The position numbers and the translations under genes were made by a program. DNA of 64,000 nt. It comes from Apophysomyces variabilis. Lineage: Eukaryota; Mucoromycota; Mucoromycetes; Mucorales; Mucoraceae. The notes under the pieces were generated by a model that made no database searches, was not told the origin of the DNA, and saw nothing but the letters and a program-made list of their open reading frames with translations. Of the stretch, positions 1 through 12,914 are shown one piece after another; within the stretch, counting starts at the first letter, position 1; each line of letters opens with the position of its first letter. The stretch spans positions 197,103 to 261,102 of the forward strand of contig MZZL01000393.1 of NCBI GenBank assembly GCA_002749535.1, read 5' to 3'.

Positions 1-1750
1 TCCTCTTGCCATAGCAAAAGCATGCACATCTTTTTGGAATGCTCCTTTTCCAATCAAGACCTATTCTATCCTCTGGAGAGCTTGCCATGGCAGTTTGCTT
101 GTCGCTAGAGACTTCATAAACTCTTGCCAACTTTATTTGAGGCAATCAACTGTCTGATCTACGGTTTAACAAATGTTCGGGACACCTCTTCTGACCCTAC
201 CCTTCGAAACAACCAATTTTGGCGGAGCTTGCATGTTTGTTTTCTCCTCCATCGTACGCAAATTACGTTAACACACTTGTTCTCGGTCAGCCCCAACCCC
301 TCTAGAACTGCAGCAGGATGCCAACCAAAACTTTTACTCCCTCCTTGCTTGTCCCGTTACCGCTATGTGGCGATCTTTATTAGGGGCTTGTTTTTGATCA
401 GCTCCCCTTTAAACCACTCACTATCATAGTAGACGGTATTCTGTTACTTCGACGAACTAACAACTACAGCATCCCGTATTGCACAGTTTAATTCTAGATA
501 GTATCCTTTTTTGTCTAATCTTTCTGTAACCGTAAATTGCGGCACGACAGGTCACACCTTCAAAGAAAACTGAATAACTGAAAGACAAAAACATTAATAG
601 CTTAAAAGTATACATGAACCAAATAATGCAGATCAAGATGCGGTAACAAGAAAACGCTTAATGTACTGATCAATAACGTAAAATGCACTTTTATATATTT
701 CATTATTTTTTGGCTTTGGCAACTTGTGGATTTTCGTCTATATACTGGCATTCTGCCTCCTAGTATTAGCTTGTGAATCCGGTGCCGTTAAAGTTTATAT
801 ATCATATATACTGTAATCTTTCCTAAAAAGTAGCTACCTATTATACCTTCAATTAGTATCTCCTATGTTTAGATGTATCCGAATGCTTTTAAGTTATAAC
901 CAGAATAAAGCAAGCTACTATCACTGAAATATTAATGTGTGGTTTTCTAAGGTCAAACCTAGTTTGGTTGAATTTCCGGTCTGTATTTTTCTTGATTTTG
1001 GTAACAGCAGTTTTATACGTTCCCATCTTCAAAAATTATTAGCGCTAGTTATCATTGCCATATGCTGCCGCTGCATATAATTGCATTTTCTATACTTAAA
1101 AGATTGTCTCAATATGTTACTATACGTAGAAATGGTTAATGAGTGAATGCTTTTCACAAGCAGAGAAGAAAACAGTATTACAACGCCTCAAGCTTTTGGG
1201 ATGTGATGTTTCGTATATCCTGTTATCCAGTGGTTACTATTGAAGTGATGGAGAATGAGAGGATGAGTCTTTTCATTCCTTTCTTCTACTGTAACGTCAA
1301 GGGCAAAAAGTTTGGGTGGTACATTGTGCGTTGTTTGAATACTGTAGACACAGACCATCCACGGCGCATGTTACCTGAGTGCGGTTAGGCACAGCAAACC
1401 AAAATCGTCAATCTCTACAGGTAAGAATAGTCTTGCTTTGGTTTGCCACAGTATTTATACAATATCAAATACTTTTTTCGATCTGTTTCATTTCACTTGC
1501 AAACCTGTTTTCATAGATATTTTTGTATGCTTTAAATGCATCCAGCATCTTCAACTTGACAAGCGGAAACTTGTATTCATTGCCGTGCAAAAGGTGAGCG
1601 AATACTCTAAATTCACACCAACTCTCAGTCTTTGCCTTCTGCATTAAGATTCATAGGGCCGGTTTAATCTCGGAAGGTATATGGCAACTTATCTTGGCCC
1701 CTTTTGTTCTCGTTATGGAGGGATATTCTAGACATGCTCTTCGTGGAAAT
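1..1750. other. Gene-poor A/T-rich left edge, no gene recognised
   Basis: Only short unrelated open frames are present (for example 124-429 and 1143-1388 on the plus strand). None resembles a known family or joins to a neighbour through convincing splice sites. The minus strand of the first 120 bases is open in one frame, so the end of a gene lying to the left cannot be excluded. I see nothing else that can be named here. Confidence 0.5.
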
Positions 1751-1759
1751 GATGTTTTA

Positions 1760-3530
1760 CGAATCGATTTTCACCTCTAAACTTCTTAGATGTAGTTCAA
1801 TATTTAATCGGTAAATTGCGCTTTCATCCCGAGCTATCTCATTGGCTGCTTTTCTCTTGTGAGTTTTGCAGTTTCTACGCTCTTTTTTTATTGCTGCACA
1901 ACTATCTCTTTGAGCACTTTTATTATTATCATATTTGGTTCCAGTTGTAGAGACAGTTCGCACCTAGTTTACTTTTTATCCAGTTCGTGCAAAGCAATAT
2001 GTACCTCTCCCTCTGAAATAGCAGCCCTTGTCCACAAGACACTGTCATAACGTTTGGGAAATGCTGTCTTTCTTTGCTGCCTCGCAGGTCTTGCATATGC
2101 CTTAGCCTCACTTGCTGCCTGAAGCATCGTGGAAGAATGACTGGTTTTACCCTCAATACCTGAAATGAGCTAGTTTACACCATCCATTAGTTCTGCCACC
2201 TCTTGTGTTCCTTCGCATTTGCTGACCGCATCCTAAACCTTGAAAACACATTTCATCCACGGCTTGGTAGCTTCTACAACTGATAGATGCCAATTTTTCC
2301 GTCTTTAGAGTTGTTGATATAATAACATTGAATCGAATGCCTTCGATAGAATATTTTGTTGCTGGGGAAGCCGATGCCGGCAAGAGATACCGAAAAATCC
2401 TTTACCTGGCAGCTACCATTAAACTCTTTTCTTCTTCATGACAAAGTCAGTTTTAAAGCAAGCCGAGCTGTTTTAAATAACTTATAAATTGAGCCTTTCT
2501 GACGCTTATTTTCGAGACTGGGAATGTCAATGCAGGTTGTCTCTTCAATCTGCAGGTTCTTGAGATGTCTCTCAAAGGATTGCAGGTAGTTGTGAACCCT
2601 TTCAAAAGTGGTAGGCAACAGTTGTATGGCATAAACGTCAGCTTCCAGAGCATGATGACCACTTTTAACTTGCTGGGTGATGGTGCAGCCAAACTGTTCT
2701 AGCCGGTTGATTGGCAATATGGCCCACTTACCCGAGCGACATAGCCGTTTACTAATGAAAACACCAGACAAACTATGCTTCGTATTCTCTAAATAAGCGT
2801 TTTCTGTTTAGTTGAGAGAGGGTATTGCTGAAGATATTCATGAAATTAGTACCCGTGTTACTCCCAATCAATTTTTGTGCCAAACTGGTGCATGCAGCCC
2901 TGTTTCTAACTTTCTTAATAACCCTAGAGCAGGCCCTAGCAGTATCATTGATAACATGCCATGTGCAAAGAAGTCTTCGATCGCTAGAGAAGACGTAGTT
3001 CAATGTATTCATCAGCGCTGCACATTCTATCAATGATGCCGATGCTATTTGTCTCTTGGTGATAGAATATTATCATTCTTGAATGCTGCAGAAACTAAAT
3101 GTTAGTGTTACTATGCTCGCTATCAACCTAGACAAGAGGGACAAGAATTGACCTGGTGTGACTCCTCCAAGGTTGCTTACACCTGGAACCACTGATTCAA
3201 CGGCATCCTCAGGGTATTGGTATTACATGTAGTGTCAATGATCATCACTTCTAAAAAGTGATGACCTGTCTTTATCTCGTCTCTGAGGCAACGAAAATGC
3301 ATTGTAGGTTCCGGAATCATTGCCATCATACGAGACGCGATATATCTGCTTCAATTTGTTTGATTAATCTTGTTACTGTTTGCATAAGAATCATCGCGCA
3401 ATTTTTCGTTTCTTGACATCGCAGGTTATTGATATTATCAGCTATGGACTTGTTAAACTGGTTATTGCCATGGCTCAGGGCATGCTGAACACGTCTAGTC
3501 TCCACGTTTTCTTCTATCAACGTCGCCATC
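1760..3530 (-). pseudogene. Decayed Mutator-like element (MULE) transposase
   Basis: Reading the minus strand from about 3530 downwards gives fragments of a MULE-type DDE transposase in different frames. Around 3298-3182 one frame reads RDEIKTGHHFLEVMIIDTT followed by CNTNTLRMPL, which matches the family's first catalytic-Asp block (pattern D-x-T-Y-x-T-N-x-x-x-M-P-L). Around 3033-2900 another frame contains ALMNTLNYVFSS and LLCTWHV, the family's conserved C-x-W-H block near the second catalytic region. Downstream (2771-2440) a frame still looks like the C-terminal 'NRxE...H..L' region. The blocks sit in different frames with intervening stops, so the gene is broken. Terminal inverted repeats were not identified, so the element's ends are unknown. 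Assignment to MULE is from these motifs; age and copy number are not visible. Confidence 0.6.
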
Positions 3531-4033
3531 GCTTTAACATCTTCGCAATGACTGTAGACTCTACAGCTTTAGCACTAGAATTATATTCTGTGCAGAAAAA
3601 GAATGATTGTGGTATCTTTCCTTGATATTTGTTGAAATAAGCGAAGAATATCCCTTAGCCCTTCTCAAGGAAGTCTAATCAAGTAGGGACATACTGCGAG
3701 AGCTGTGTCTCAGAGTCTTTGCCACCTGTTGTCATTGATGAAGCGCGAGTTGCGGTGTTCCACCATTGCGGAACTTTAGCTATCAGTGCTAGGCTTAGTG
3801 GCTAGTGTAAAGTCGTTAGTAACAGCATTGCTGTTCAACAGTTGACGAATGACTGATTCGTCAGGAAAGCCGTTAACTGGCAACTGGGAAAGATGTTGAG
3901 AGATAGAACAGAATGTCTAATCGTTGATTGAAAGCGAGATTGTTGGCGGGATTGATTGTTGACTCTGGATTACAGTCGAGAAACAAGAAGACGTATAAAT
4001 CTAACTATGGTTTCGGAGAAATAGATGATCTTT
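3531..4033. other. Spacer without recognised gene
   Basis: This stretch lies between the decayed transposase and the 3' end of the kelch-type gene. It may hold upstream remains of the element, for example its DNA-binding part, but no motif could be read. It also holds the kelch gene's 3' UTR. Confidence 0.4.
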
Positions 4034-6171
4034 TCAACTTGTGTGTTTGGTGAAAGCGTCCGGCTTTACGGATCCTTGATATCCTGTGCCCGAATCCGGC
4101 TTTTCGGAAACTGATGCCTGTGGGTTTGAGTGGTTGACAATAGGTGATTCTGAGAAAGGCTTATCCACTAAAGGTGATAACGGATATGTTTGCAAGAAAG
4201 GCGACTGTGACAACGGTTTATCCACGAGAGGCGATGGTAGCATGGCTCTACCAATAAGTGGCGACGTTGACAGAGGCTCATCTACAAGAGGCAACTGTTG
4301 CTGTGCTGAGTGTGAGACTTGTGAGCTTGTGAGATGTTGTTCTTTCATCGATGTCAAAGCGGTCTTCTCTCCAGGCATGGCAAGAATACGTCCTGTTACA
4401 CCCTTTACGTGGCTGTGTACCGCTTCCATCTTATTAGTGCGTTTTGCCTTTCTGCTTCTGATAAAGAGGCAGACTCCAATAGCCAATCCTAATAAAGCCT
4501 GTATCATTTCCATGAGAGATTTGTGCGATTAGTCATACTAATGCTTCCTTACAGCTAAGGCGCTGCCTACGACAGCTCCAATAATAGTAGGCGTGTTATT
4601 AACAATAGAACGAGGTTTTTGAGTTGCTTCAGGCATGGTAATGTTTTTAATGGGGCTTGGTAGAACGTAATTAAGTGCATTCGCATTGTATTGATCGCTC
4701 CACGACATGTTATTGAGGTTCAGTATAAACACATTACGTGCAGAAAAGTGTGGTGCGAGAGCGCCCTTGCCGAAGAGAATAAGCAGTGTGCTGTTGCCAA
4801 TCAACACAGCTAGTCTCATAAACAGATAAAACATTAGTAGATGTGCTTTTAACCTAGAGAAAGCCCTTAAATGTACCTGAGTGACCATACAGTACGCCAG
4901 CACCTGGCTGACCTTGAGGACTATGCTGGGTCCATTGATTGCTTACGGTATCGTAGGTATAACAGTAATCAGGCACCGCTCTGAACACGTCCCGTCCAAA
5001 AGGATGGATATTGTTGCCTATTAGGTCCGTTAAAGTCCATTGACAAACATTACTAGATCTTTGTTTTACTCCCAGACAATGTGCCTGTCCCTCCATATAC
5101 CAGCAAAGTGTTCGTTCCCGGTACTGGACATAGATATAATTTAATTTAACTTTTTTTATAGTTTTACTGTTCACTTACTCCAATTTGTTGTATGCAGACA
5201 GCGTTCTGACGGTGTTACTGTGCCTTGCGACTTGATTAAATCCCATTTGTCAGCTGTAGTATCATATGTAAGAATGTCCTGCATGGGTATGTTCCGGGTC
5301 GCGAAGTATCCATCATTGCCGCCAATGATATAGATCTTTCCATCCCCAGCCAGAGTAGCTGTATGCCAAAATCTTACAACGGACTTCCCCGGTAAGGGTG
5401 TGGGCGGTGAGAAGGACCACTGTAGCGCGGTATAATTGAGAATACGAAATGTCTCGTCGGCGCTTCGATTATTACCGACACTATGCAGAACAAGAGTCAA
5501 AGGAGTACAGAATGAGTTGGATAATTCTTTACCCCCAGCCACCCCAGTAATAGACGCTTTGCTTTGATTCCACATAGTTTCCTGTGTGTCCAAAACTTTG
5601 GCAACATTAAATTAAGGTAAGAATCTCGAGGTAATTTTTTTCTTCCGCAAGTAATTGGACGTACTATTGTTTGGTTCCTCCTGAAGGAAGAGTGCTCCAG
5701 TTCTGACCGTCAAATTTGGTTGTCTCATTTACAAGAAGTTCGGTCGTAAGAGTGTCGGAACCATTGTCCCAAATTGCCACACCGAAACCAACACCACCAT
5801 TAATCAGGAATGCTTGTGGGACAGTTACCATTGCGAAATTCACATTTTCCTCAACTACGGGATTGGGGTCGAATTCGGATTGCAGTTGCGTCCAGTTTGA
5901 GGCCAGTTCATTCCAGGTGAGGTTATGGGAAACGTCTAGCTTATAGAATTCCTGAGTTGCTTCGGATTGAAAATCAATATGATTAAGGGCAGGTACGCCA
6001 CCGTAACAATATATGGTTTTCTCTAGTAGGGTACATCCTATCAACGTATATTTAGTGGTACATCTGGTCATATTAACGGTGATCACCTTTCATTATTCGC
6101 GGGATCGGATTTACGGCATAAACCAAAAAACGAACGTTAAGGATAAGCAAAAGTGATAGAGGAAATTGCAT
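4034..6171 (-). CDS. Secreted/membrane-anchored kelch-repeat (galactose oxidase-type) beta-propeller protein
   Basis: Multi-exon minus-strand gene. The proposed start at 6171 opens with a signal peptide (MQFPLSLLLILNVRFLVYA). The join of this exon to the next (about 6080) is not resolved. Exons then give kelch blades: TIYCYGG, VYYWGGWGVGNNRSADETF (after removing an intron near 5525), IYIIGGNDGYF, and LLVYGGTGTLSG (after removing an intron ending near 5130). The last exons encode a single membrane span formed across an intron (TIIGAVVGSALA joined to ALLGLAIGVCLF, near 4560/4500), followed by basic RSRKAKR and a cytosolic tail of about 140 residues. The tail has three near-repeats of LVDKPLSxSP and ends at 4034. 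Several NxT/NxS sequons support an extracellular propeller. Kelch proteins of this build are common in Mucoromycota as cell-surface proteins. A Cys-Tyr copper oxidase site was not verified, so enzymatic activity should not be assumed. It diverges from PDS5. Confidence 0.75.
4155..4300 (-). repeat. Short tandem peptide repeat in the cytosolic tail of the kelch protein
   Basis: Translated on the minus strand, three copies of a 10-residue unit, LVD(E/K)P(L/F)SxSP, are spaced about 20 residues apart. Each offers Ser-Pro dipeptides that could be phosphorylation sites or docking motifs. Function is inference; the repetition is visible. Confidence 0.7.
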
Positions 6172-7076
6172 CAGGAAAGAAAAGTAGAAAGAAAGAGATA
6201 AATCTTTGTGGTTTGTATGGTGAACTTAAAACTATTGCAACCATGTGCATTATACGTGCACAGCAAAGCTACTGCCTATGAAAGGTTTTTAAGAAGGTAA
6301 GACCAGGGCTTTCAGAATTGCTGTGCCAATTCCCATTGTAACCGTAAAGATCGCGTGTAACCCTGCAAAAAGGCGCTTTTAACTTTGTTCTGATTTTTGT
6401 TGCGCTGAACAGCAATGCTTTTGTGTATAGCGTTATCCGTGATGTATAAGTCTTGCATAGATCCCTCGTATGAATTTTATCAGCTTCGCATTGACGATAG
6501 CTAGGTGTAGTAGAAGGAGAAAAAAGCCCTCTGCTATCTAGCACAAAGTATCACATAGAACTTAAAAACTGATTACAATGCACGACGTAGCTCGGTCCGG
6601 GTGAGCCAGATCATGAATTTTAAGTTCGTTTGTACATAAGCGAACAGATAATTGAAGAGAAGACAGAAACGTCGGAAACATCGGATTATTCTAGTTAACA
6701 GCTATTGGCGATACGATTGGAGAGAAACAGGACGAAAGGAATGGGAAATATCTATTGTATTCGGCCATAAGAGCGACAGCATGTATTTGGTCTCAGCTCA
6801 TGTCACAGTAACAGGGAGCTCATAGATAAGTTGCGGATAATACACCTTGCAATGGAATAGCTGCGACCCATTGCCGTGTAAAAGTCTAAAGGATGCCATA
6901 GAATATCGAAACTTCAATTTGTATTTCCTCAGTTACTGCGTTGTGGACGACATTCTATATATGGAAGATGTTGTGTCCTTAGCAAGACCGAGTCGCGAAA
7001 GTTTTGGTTTACACACGCGTCCACAATTTTCCATCCCGACGCGTGCCTCCTGTTTCCTTCGCAAAGTGACATCAAG
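6172..7076. promoter_or_regulatory. Divergent intergenic region between kelch gene and PDS5
   Basis: About 0.9 kb separate the two diverging start codons, so this stretch must carry both promoters. No TATA element or known operator can be assigned with confidence. Short open frames inside it (6269-6544 minus, 6847-7080 plus) have no recognisable similarity. Confidence 0.4.
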
Positions 7077-10000
7077 ATGATGGAAGTAGACACTTTGAAG
7101 GCTTTGAACTTTAAGGAAAAGCTTATAAACCAAGGAAAAGCATTTAAGGCACCAGACTTGGTTAAGAAATTAACGGTACCTTACCCATTTCTCATACTCC
7201 ACGTCCCTTTGTTAAACAACGACATAGAATCTCCATAATGAACTCAAATTGCTGGAACAAGAAACCGTGGATAAACCATCATTGAATGATGTATCCAAAG
7301 ATCTTATACACAATCAACTCATAAAACACGATAATAAAGCGGTCAAGATCCTAACGGCCTGCTGCCTAGCTGATATTCTGAGACTTTTCGCTCCAGACGC
7401 CCCTTACTCCAATACCGAATTGAAGGTACAGCATTATTACTTTTCTACTCTTACATATCTCCTGCACCGTTAGAAAGTTTTCGGTTTTTTCATCGCGCAG
7501 CTCAAGCTTCTTGCAAAGCCAAATGATCCAAACTTTGCAAGCTGCTTCTATCTTTTAGAAAGTCTTTCGATCGTTAAAAGTATTATTATCATCGCCGACT
7601 TGGATAATTCAGAACGGTTATCAAGCGCATTGTTTTCTGACTTTTTCAACATTATCAGGTAATGCGTCGTTGATAATGTGCCATTCTAACGTTTTTGATC
7701 CCTAGATCTGATTTGCCCCGCAACGTTCAAGTTTGTATGACAGATATCCTGGTGCAGATCAGCCAGGAAGTCGGACCATTACCGCAAGAAACAATCGAAT
7801 TGCTTCTCGAGCAATTCAGCGAGGAAAACAAGGTACAAGCATCTGTTTAAACGATGGTCACAGCCAAACGAAGTGATACTGGTAGATTAAAAACGAAGCA
7901 GCCTATACGATGGCCATTGATATTTGTCGAAGTTGCACTGATATCCTACAGCGTCGCGTATGCCAGGTATGCTGTCAAATGTTTATAGAAGTATTAATCA
8001 AGCAATTTCAGTACTTCTCCGATACATTGATGGCTGTTAGCAGGAGCGATGGGTCACAGGAGGATTTGGATGAATTGAAGAAAGTGCATGAGCTAATCCG
8101 AAGAGTTCATTTTGTCGTTCCCAACTTGTTGCTCAATGTGGTGCCACAAATGGTAGCAGAAATGACAGTGGACGAGTACAGCGTGCGTCAAATCGCCATA
8201 ACGACAACTGGTAGAATGATTATTGAGGAAGGACCCATTCTACTACAACGATATCCCGAGATGTGGAAAACATGGCTGGGCAGGTTAGATCAAGATGTTC
8301 GATATCGCGGACACTAAGTTTTACCTACCTGAAGACGGAATGATATAGCAACTCAGATCCGCTTACAATGGCTAGAAACCTGTGAAGAGATGTACACGAG
8401 ACACGCAGAAATTATACCAGAGCTCGACGGTAACCAATTTATGTGCTGATCCGAAGGAAAACTAGTTATTAACGAGTTGTTTCAGACTGCTTAAAAGAGA
8501 AACTGATGGATCCTGAGGAAAAGATTCGTGCCGCTGCTTGTAAGGCCATCGGAAACGTACCTTTTGAGGCGGTCTCCCAGTATATGGATATTTCGGTCTT
8601 GGAACAAGTTGCATCTCGCTGCAAGGATAAAAGGGTAAGCCGAATGTCATGCGGGTTTCGTTTACTTATTTAAGTATTGCAGGGTCCTGTCCGAAAAGAA
8701 GCGATGAATGCTCTGGGATCTATCTATAATCGTGCCTACACAAAGATGTACGTATGCAAGGATGAGTGGTTGCATCGATAATTAATAAAGCACTTGAATT
8801 TGGTAGATCTGCGCACGACAAGTCGGCGCTTGACAAGTTTGGTTGGATTCCTAATGGTCTTTTCAACTGCTTATATTGCGATGACATCGCAATTATGTAA
8901 GTATTGGTTGGTCATTCGATATGTTAAGCAAACGTGGCTTTACTTTACAGTTCGATGTTGGAAAGCACCCTACTGCGGCATATATTCCCAACAAATACGG
9001 ATGATATCCAACGAACGGATCGACTAGTCACAGTTATTGCCTCTTTGGAGAGCCGAGCTGAGCGAGCCTTTTCTAGTCTTATTCAGAGACAAAAAGCGTA
9101 TGTTTATGTCTATATTATCAATCTGGGTTCGGTACTTAAGGCATGATGGTGCAATAATTAGATTTATGGAACATATGCAACAGTATGTGAAAGCATGCTG
9201 TGCAACCGTAAGTGTGATAGCGTTACACTTCGTATTAAATGTCGGCTTATTGGTTGTTGTATCACAAAGGATGATATGGACTTAGACTCGGCAACAGCTA
9301 TTGACAAGGAGGCTTTAATGAAGCATATGTCAGGTAAACGTAGTATACTCGAGATATATAATGGGGAATATATGATATTTGGTTTAGGCTTGTTCGGTGA
9401 AAAGTCCCGGACACTGAGTTGTTTCAGACGAATCGCGGAAACTGAGGATAACGAAATCTCAAACTTACTTGAAATCATTATAAACCCCACTAGTGATTAT
9501 AAACGTATAATCAAATCAAAGGTAACCAGATCCAACTAAGATAATCGTTTGTAGTTATTCGATTTCTTCTTTTGGCTATAATAGCAAAAATTGCTCTCGC
9601 GACTTGAACAGTTGTCACCCGCAATCGCCGAGATCTTTGATTTGATATTGAACAGAGCAGCACCACTCATTCTTAACAAATCATCCATTCCGCATTTGCA
9701 TAAGATCCTACGGAACACTAGAGGAAGAAGGCATTATTCAGGACACGAGCCCAATTTCATTGCTCAGGAAATCTTGAAGGTGAGAGATTTCGAACAGTGA
9801 AGTGTTCGATAACTAACTTTGGTCATAGAAAATTTCAACCTTGTTTCCAGCTATGTACGGGGCAAATGCACAAGATCTTGTGAAGAATATTCTTAATGAG
9901 CCCACGGGTTCCACAGGTAACGGCATTGAGTTCTCGGTTGGTTCTAACAGGTTATGTCTACAAGCGGAAGATGACCTTGAAATTTTGGCTCAAGTCAGCA

Positions 10001-11903
10001 AAAATCGCTCCGTTGAGCTAAAACTGAGCAAGTATGTTTGTTCATACCAGACTGTAAGCATTGATCTTACAGGAATCAATATAGAAACGCAGTGGATCGG
10101 TTGTCTACGTATATTCGCGACGGAACCAGGACTCAAGCAGAGTACGCAGCTACAATGTTGAGTAATATGGACGATGCTGCTAATATCTGTGTTTCCTTGG
10201 TCGAGGTACAAACTGTAATCCTAGAATATTCGGGCAATTAAGAGATCTGACGATGATGCTTATAGTCCCTGTGTAACAACTTAGCCATTGAGCAACGACA
10301 GCTTAGCACTTTGACAGGGTTAAGTCAGTTTGCTCGCTACATACCGAAACTACTTTCCGAACATATAGAATCCGTGTTTGAGTTCATCCAGCAACACATT
10401 CTCTCACAACAAACCTCAGTGGTATGTGTTTGTCTAGCCGTCGCTTCAACTATTTTTTTAACAGAACTTGACCAGAGAGATGACATGGATTCTGAATGGG
10501 TGGAATATGGGGAATTGTTAGATCTTTCGAAGCGAAAAGTAGGTGCAAAATCGCCTCGAATAGATGTGCTTACAAATGCTCGCCCTGCTTCAAGATTGCA
10601 GCAGTACAACTACTTGTCAATTACACGACCGGATTAGCCACTTTAGAGCAAGAAGAAGATTCGATAGCACAGCGAACCTTCACAATACTATGGGAACTGT
10701 TAGATGTAACTTGTGATGATGCTTTTGCTTCTCATACAAGGTATGCGCAACAAGGGTCGATTGGAAACGTACTCAATGGATCTCTTCTGTAGCGCCCCCG
10801 AAACATCTCATTTACGACTATTGGCCGCCAAATCAATCGTGAAATTAACCCACATAAGCATATTCGAAAACAGAATGTCAGTTTTGGACTTCGAACGAAT
10901 TGGGCTTACGCTGCAGGTAGGTCAAGACGAGCTGACTATTGCAAGTGTTGACACTCTCTATACAAGGATTCTTGTTACTATGTCCGGCAAGGATTTGCAG
11001 AAATGCTTATGGAGGGATTACAGGCCCAAAAGGTTCATCCTCGTTATCATTCATTGCTCTTTTTGTGTGCTCATGAACCTGAATTGGACTTATTCAAACA
11101 AGTCAGTAGGAAGCTCAGCAATCCATATCATTAACGGCTGTCGTAGATTAAAAGCTTCATTCAAAGGCGTGCAGGGAAACTGCAAGTCGGTGAGTAGTAC
11201 CATTAGGATGTAATAGGTTTGCTAAATAGACTGACAGGACAACGGGTGTCAGACTTGGAAATTGCATTTACGCAACTGATTCACTTGATCGCCCATCATC
11301 CAGATTACAGTGTAACAACACAGGAACTCCTTGATTTTTCCAGATACATCGAGTTTTACTTGAGCTGTGTTGCAACTGTCGAAAACGTCTCTTTCCTGTA
11401 TCAGGTTGCACAAAAAATCAAATCGTCCAAAGATGCAGTGTCTGAAGAGCTAAGCCAAGTAAGTATCAGCAAAAGCATGATTTGTTCGTCTAATTCGAAC
11501 ACCTTCATAGAATTCGTACGTGTTGAGCGATTTGGCATGCCTTTTGATTAAGCGTCAATGCAAAAACGTATCATGGCCGCTAAATGCATATTCCCAACAT
11601 ATCAGTCTTCAATCTAGGCTTTACAAATCGCTACCTTCTAGCGCTGTTCAAACGGAGGTATTTGCAATCGTTGCAAAATTGACTACTTATTAATTCGTTT
11701 ATTTATACAGACCATGAGAACAAACTACTTACCTGAAGATCTGATAAACATGATCGAAGCAGATGGTCACCGGGGAACAGAAAAGGTAAGAAAAGATTGA
11801 TAATGCCTCATTCCGGATATCTTGAACTTATAATCATTTAAAATAGCGTGGTCAAACGCGGTTGTCCGGAGCAACTGCATCTAAACGTATAAAAACTGAG
11901 TAA
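7077..11903 (+). CDS. PDS5: Sister chromatid cohesion protein PDS5 (cohesin regulator)
   Basis: Long plus-strand gene of many short exons. After a first exon starting MMEVDTLKALNFKEKL and an intron (GT...AG, about 7173-7221), the protein reads NLHNELKLLEQETVDKPS and then AVKILTACCLADILRLFAPDAPY, the hallmark 'CCLADILR..AP.APY' block of Pds5 proteins. Later exons give helical HEAT-like repeats, for example DPEEKIRAAACKAIG near 8510, and a C-terminal region ending RLSGATASKRIKTE at 11903. Pds5 is a HEAT-repeat protein that binds cohesin with Wapl and Eso1-type acetyltransferases, and controls cohesion and loop release in the nucleus. Start choice: 7077 or the adjacent Met codon at 7080; both lie just upstream of the conserved N-terminal block. 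No frameshift was seen in the pieces read; not every splice junction was resolved. Its basic tail may be a nuclear localisation signal. Confidence 0.9.
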
Positions 11904-12914
11904 AGACTGGTTTATGATAGCTTCAGTCAACATCATATCATACATTGCTGTCAAAGAGAATCTTGAACTTAATCCAGCATTGAGCATGTGCTGCTAGCAG
12001 CTTAATCTACACCTGATCCCACAAAAAAAAAGGGCAAATCTTATCGCCTCTTTATGCGTATACTTTGATTTCCTGTCAACAATTGTTACTGCCATGTGTC
12101 GCGGGTAGATACTATAGTCCGCAACTGTTGTGCACAAGTACTTTCTTTCCTTTGCTCTTTTTCTCTATTGGATTTGAACTGGAGTAATTTCATAGAGTGA
12201 AAAAGCAGTACATCAGGAGTTTCATTTATTGAATTCATTGCAGATTCTAACATTGATTTCCGATGGGCAATTCAGAAATAGTCTCATTGAAACCCATATT
12301 TCCCATATTAACAATTAACCTGCTAATTGACAAACCTCATGAAGTTCCGTATATCTTTGATCCCACATGGACTTGTCTTGCTCATTCTTTATTTCTCGCA
12401 TTGCCAGTAGTCGTACCAACCAAACCTTCAGAAGATAAACAGATCAGTCCATCTGAACAATGTACCGATCGACTGTTCTCGTACGCAGTAAAGTCCGTCA
12501 CAGGTTGCATTGCTGTAGAACTACGTTTTGGTTACGAATAGCAACCTGCAATCCCATCTTTCTATCGCGCTTGCTCATTGTTGACGTAAAAGTGGCCGAA
12601 ATCATCGATGTCAGTTTAAGCATACATCAGGTCATGACCTGGCACACAGACCTTAATGTATGCCCGTGTCATTAAGAAAGAATATTGCGTCCATCAAGTG
12701 ACACTTCTATTGAAGTCAGATATTAATTATCACAGTTTACATAGTTTTTGGGCGCTGAAAAGCGCTACAAAAACACAAAACTTCATCCAAAAAGTACTGC
12801 TTGGTAGCTACTAACAGAAGGATTGAATAATACAGTAATAGTATTCTTTTTTTGGTTATAATGCTAATAAAGATCATCTGCTCAGCAGTTAATCTCTCTG
12901 TGTCAATTTGGATA
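11904..12914. other. Spacer with one unassigned open frame
   Basis: The 3' flank of PDS5 meets the 3' end of the RlpA-like gene. A plus-strand frame of 92 codons (12263-12541) is open and begins MGNSEIVSLKPIFPILTINL, but matches no family I know, and a partly overlapping frame gives no extension. It could be chance or a small orphan gene. Confidence 0.35.

Noticed and set aside
12155..12180. B-box-like sequence (TTCAAATCC on the minus strand) suggesting a tRNA
   Set aside because: No acceptor stem, anticodon arm or A box at the right distance.
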